Part shown: positions 61,948-64,000 of the stretch, piece by piece
How positions within the stretch are numbered: position 1 is the stretch's first letter
Layout of the letters: each line of letters opens with the position of its first letter
Origin: CAWCDJ01 sp963836015
GTDB taxonomy: Bacteria > Acidobacteriota > Terriglobia > Bryobacterales > Bryobacteraceae
Reading direction: 5' to 3'
Assembly (NCBI GenBank): GCA_963836015.1
Contig: CAWIIF010000004.1
Coordinates: 1,302,001-1,366,000 of the forward strand
Length of the DNA stretch: 64,000 nucleotides
Made by a program: the position numbers and the translations under genes
Notes under the pieces: generated by a model
What the model saw: the letters and a program-made list of their open reading frames with translations, nothing else
Told to the model about the DNA's origin: nothing
Databases searched by the model: none

Positions 61948-63483
61948 ATGCCATCCGATCCGAACCGCCGCAAATTTCTGGCGACCGCAGCCGGTGCTGC
62001 TGCGTTTACCATAGTCCCCAGGCACGTCCTGGGTGGGCCGTCTTATATCCCACCTAGCGACAAAATCACGCTGGCCCATATCGGTGTCGGCACCGAAGGC
62101 CTGCGCGAGATGCTCAGCCTGCTGCCCATTCCCGAAATTCAGATTGTCGCGGTCTGCGACCCCAATAAAGACGCGGTAGGCTACCGCGACTGGTCCGCCA
62201 ACGGGTTACGCGACGATATCCGCCGCGCCCTGAAGAAGCCGGACTGGAAAGCCGGCACGGACAGCACGATCCCCGGCGGGCGCGACGCCGCGAAAGACAT
62301 CATCGATACCTTCTATAGCTCCCAGCGCGCCGGCGAGGGCATCCGCGGATGTGCCGCCTACGCCGACTTTCGCGAGCTCTTCGACAAGGAAAAGGACATC
62401 AACGCCGTCAAGATCATGACGCCCGACCACCTGCACGGCGTCATCAGCATCGCCGCCATGAAGCGCGGCAAACACGTCATCCTGCACAAGCCCATCGCCA
62501 ACCGGCTGAAGGAGGCCCGCCAGGTGATCGAGACCGCCCGCAAAACGGGTGTCTCCACGCACTTTATGCCCTGGGATTCGAACGGCTCCATGGAGCCCGT
62601 GCTGGCGTGGATCAAGGACGGCGCCATCGGCACGCTGCGCGAAGTGCACAACTGGACCAACCGCCCCGTCTGGCCGCAGTACCCGACACTCCCCGCGGAC
62701 CAGCCGCCGGTCCCCGAAGGCTTCGATTGGGATCTCTGGCTCGGTCCCGAATCGAGCCGCCCTTATCATCCCGATTACACCCACATGGTGTTCCGCGGCT
62801 GGTACGATTTCGGCGGCGGCTCCATGGCCGACATGGGACACTACTCGCTGTGGACCGTGTTCAACGCCCTCGAGCTCGATTCCCCCACCAGCGTCGAGCC
62901 GATGCTCTCCCACAACTGTGTGCTGAAGGATGGCGTCTCTACCACCATTCGCAACGATTTCTCGTTTCCCACGGCTTCGGTGGTGCGTTTCCGGTATCCG
63001 GAGCGCGGCACGCGTCCGGCCATCGACCTGATCTGGTATGAGGGCGGCATCCGGCCGTCCACTCCGCCCGAGCTGGAAGAAGATCACGGGGAACTCCCTA
63101 TCGAAGGCATGATGTTCGTCGGCGACAAGGGCAAGATTCTCGCCGGGTTCCGCGTGGAGAGCCCGCACCTGATTCCGGCCTCCCGAATGAGCGGCTATCA
63201 GACGCCGCCGCCCCGCCAGCGGCGCCAGCGCGACGAGCCGCCCCAGCTTTCATCCGGCCTGCGCGCGTGGGTCGATTTCGCGAAGGGCAACGGCGCGCCT
63301 TCGCAGGGCAGCTTCCTCAACGCCGGTCCGATCTCCGAAGCCGTCAACCTCTATGCGATGGCGCTGCGCACCGGGAAGAAGCTGACGTACGATGCAAAGG
63401 CTACCACCATCACCAACGTGCCCGATGCCAACCGGTATCTGGCGCGCGAATACCGCAAGGGGTGGGAGCCCGAAACCGTATGA
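61948..63483 (+). CDS. Tat-exported Gfo/Idh/MocA-family oxidoreductase
   Basis: A 511-residue NAD(P)-dependent oxidoreductase-fold protein with a Tat signal (PNRRKFLATAAGAAAF, twin Arg at residues 6-7). The Rossmann fold starts KITLAHIGVGTEGL and the sugar-dehydrogenase pattern continues with KIMTPDHLHGVISIAAMKRGKHVILHKP. There is a long substrate domain with WDLWLGPESSRPYHPDYTH and GWYDFGGGSMADMGHYSLW. Secreted members of this family are typical of acidobacteria, planctomycetes and bacteroidetes, and relatives oxidise or rearrange sugars. The ATG at 61948 has GGAGG five bases upstream. It overlaps the following isomerase-like gene by four bases (ATGA). Confidence 0.88.
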   Translation: MPSDPNRRKFLATAAGAAAFTIVPRHVLGGPSYIPPSDKITLAHIGVGTEGLREMLSLLPIPEIQIVAVCDPNKDAVGYRDWSANGLRDDIRRALKKPDWKAGTDSTIPGGRDAAKDIIDTFYSSQRAGEGIRGCAAYADFRELFDKEKDINAVKIMTPDHLHGVISIAAMKRGKHVILHKPIANRLKEARQVIETARKTGVSTHFMPWDSNGSMEPVLAWIKDGAIGTLREVHNWTNRPVWPQYPTLPADQPPVPEGFDWDLWLGPESSRPYHPDYTHMVFRGWYDFGGGSMADMGHYSLWTVFNALELDSPTSVEPMLSHNCVLKDGVSTTIRNDFSFPTASVVRFRYPERGTRPAIDLIWYEGGIRPSTPPELEEDHGELPIEGMMFVGDKGKILAGFRVESPHLIPASRMSGYQTPPPRQRRQRDEPPQLSSGLRAWVDFAKGNGAPSQGSFLNAGPISEAVNLYAMALRTGKKLTYDAKATTITNVPDANRYLAREYRKGWEPETV

Positions 63484-64000
63484 CCGTCTCACGCCGTGAA
63501 CTGCTGGGCGGCGCCGCGATTTCCCTCGCGGCCGCCGCGCTGCGGGCCGATCCGCTCGGCATGCCCATCGGATGCCAAACCTACCCGGTGCGCGAAGCAC
63601 TTGGCCGGGATTTCGAGGGCACGCTGCGCCAGATCGCGGCCATTGGCTACAAGACGATCGAGATGTGCTCGCCGCCGGGCTACCGCAATTCCGGCTACGG
63701 CCCCTTGGTGGATCTGAAGGCCGCGGCCATGCGCAAAACGATCCACGACGCGGGCCTCCGCTGCGAAAGCTGCCACTACCAGTTTCGCGAGTTGAAGGAG
63801 AATCTCGACGAGCGTATCGCTTTCGCCAAAGAGGTCGGCCTCCAACAGATGGTGCTCTCCACCTTCGGCGTGTCCCAGGATGCCCCGCTTTCCGCGTGGA
63901 CCGAGGCCGCCGGCGAGCTCAACCAGATCGGGCGGAAGGTCCGCCAGGCCGGCATGCAGCTCGGCTTTCACAACCACAACTTCGAGTTCCGCGAGATCGA
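63480..64000 (+). CDS. Tat-exported sugar phosphate isomerase/epimerase-like TIM barrel (3' end cut by window edge)
   Basis: I read about 173 codons to the window end with no stop. A short Tat-type signal (TVSRRELLGGAAISLAAAAL, twin Arg at 5-6) is followed by an AP-endonuclease-2-like TIM barrel: GMPIGCQTYPVREALG, LRQIAAIGYKTIEMC, ERIAFAKEVGLQQMVLSTFG and, near the edge, LGFHNHNFEFREI, a metal-site motif (HNHNFEF) of xylose-isomerase-like families. Overlap of four bases with the oxidoreductase gene suggests a coupled pair handling a sugar outside the cytoplasm, a pairing common for these families. Confidence 0.85.
   Translation, partial: MTVSRRELLGGAAISLAAAALRADPLGMPIGCQTYPVREALGRDFEGTLRQIAAIGYKTIEMCSPPGYRNSGYGPLVDLKAAAMRKTIHDAGLRCESCHYQFRELKENLDERIAFAKEVGLQQMVLSTFGVSQDAPLSAWTEAAGELNQIGRKVRQAGMQLGFHNHNFEFREI

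Noticed and set aside
61944..61961. TGGCATGCCATCC before the Gfo/Idh gene as a third sigma54-type promoter
   Set aside because: The -24 half matches but there is no TTGC at the -12 position, and the site overlaps the start codon.

Overview
The window is GC-rich bacterial chromosome, densely coded on both strands. I infer an acidobacterium of the Solibacter/Bryobacter kind. The inference rests on a TonB-dependent receptor with an N-terminal carboxypeptidase-regulatory-like plug extension, many secreted M28/M1/M24 peptidases, a secreted DUF1080 protein, Tat-exported Gfo/Idh/MocA oxidoreductases, a soluble Ser/Thr kinase, and a high-affinity type [NiFe] hydrogenase cluster. No rRNA, tRNA, CRISPR array, phage or insertion sequence was recognised.

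Layout. 1-6.0 kb (minus): smc (runs off the left edge), crotonase, AtuA-like small protein, exported Pcm, lipoprotein cytochrome c. 6.1-10.6 kb: VOC protein, Ser/Thr kinase, M28 peptidase, cupin, two small secreted proteins. 10.7-14.0 kb: TonB-dependent receptor and a 349-base control region holding a good sigma70 promoter and an inverted repeat. 14.0-20.9 kb (minus): a five-gene NAD(P)-linked [NiFe] hydrogenase operon (hoxE-F-U-Y-H order) whose HoxF is fused to a GltD/NfnB-like flavoprotein, preceded by a beta-carbonic-anhydrase-like gene. 20.9-29.5 kb: NIPSNAP protein, aminotransferase, second M28 peptidase, a frameshifted glutaminase-family gene, a small helical protein, a zinc phospholipase-like protein, lysA. 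29.5-38.5 kb (minus): hypC-hypD-hypE, the small and large subunits of a group 1h-type hydrogenase (hhyS, hhyL), four accessory proteins of unknown role, a maturation protease, a 38-residue membrane protein and hypA. 38.6-44.4 kb (plus): permease, ftcD, hutU, hutI, that is histidine breakdown without hutH. 44.5-48.3 kb: a small secreted protein behind a sigma54-type promoter, a small protein, M1 and M24 peptidases. 48.3-55.5 kb (minus): a membrane protein, the housekeeping block ffh-rpsP-khpA-rimM-trmD-rplS-rnhB plus a small membrane protein, then a cold-shock-domain protein and a Tudor-like small protein behind a second sigma54-type promoter. 55.7-64.0 kb: an endonuclease/exonuclease/phosphatase-fold protein, a lipid kinase, cydAB, DUF1080, a CxxCxxCC protein, a small charged protein, a Gfo/Idh/MocA oxidoreductase and the start of a TIM-barrel isomerase.

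How it fits together. Two different [NiFe] hydrogenases lie within 24 kb and share one visible set of Hyp factors (A, C, D, E; HypB and HypF are not here) and one visible endopeptidase. The hhy enzyme is predicted to feed electrons from trace H2 to respiration. The Hox enzyme is predicted to exchange electrons between H2 and pyridine nucleotides, and its fusion adds a second nucleotide site, so NAD/NADP coupling or electron bifurcation is possible. The bd-type oxidase genes are a plausible but unproven electron outlet.

The most notable observations are the HoxF-GltD fusion, a probable CTG start in the hhy cluster, two near-identical sigma54 promoters, an orphan plus-strand terminator suggesting a small RNA at about 50.1 kb, and recurring -10-like boxes 6-9 bases before start codons.
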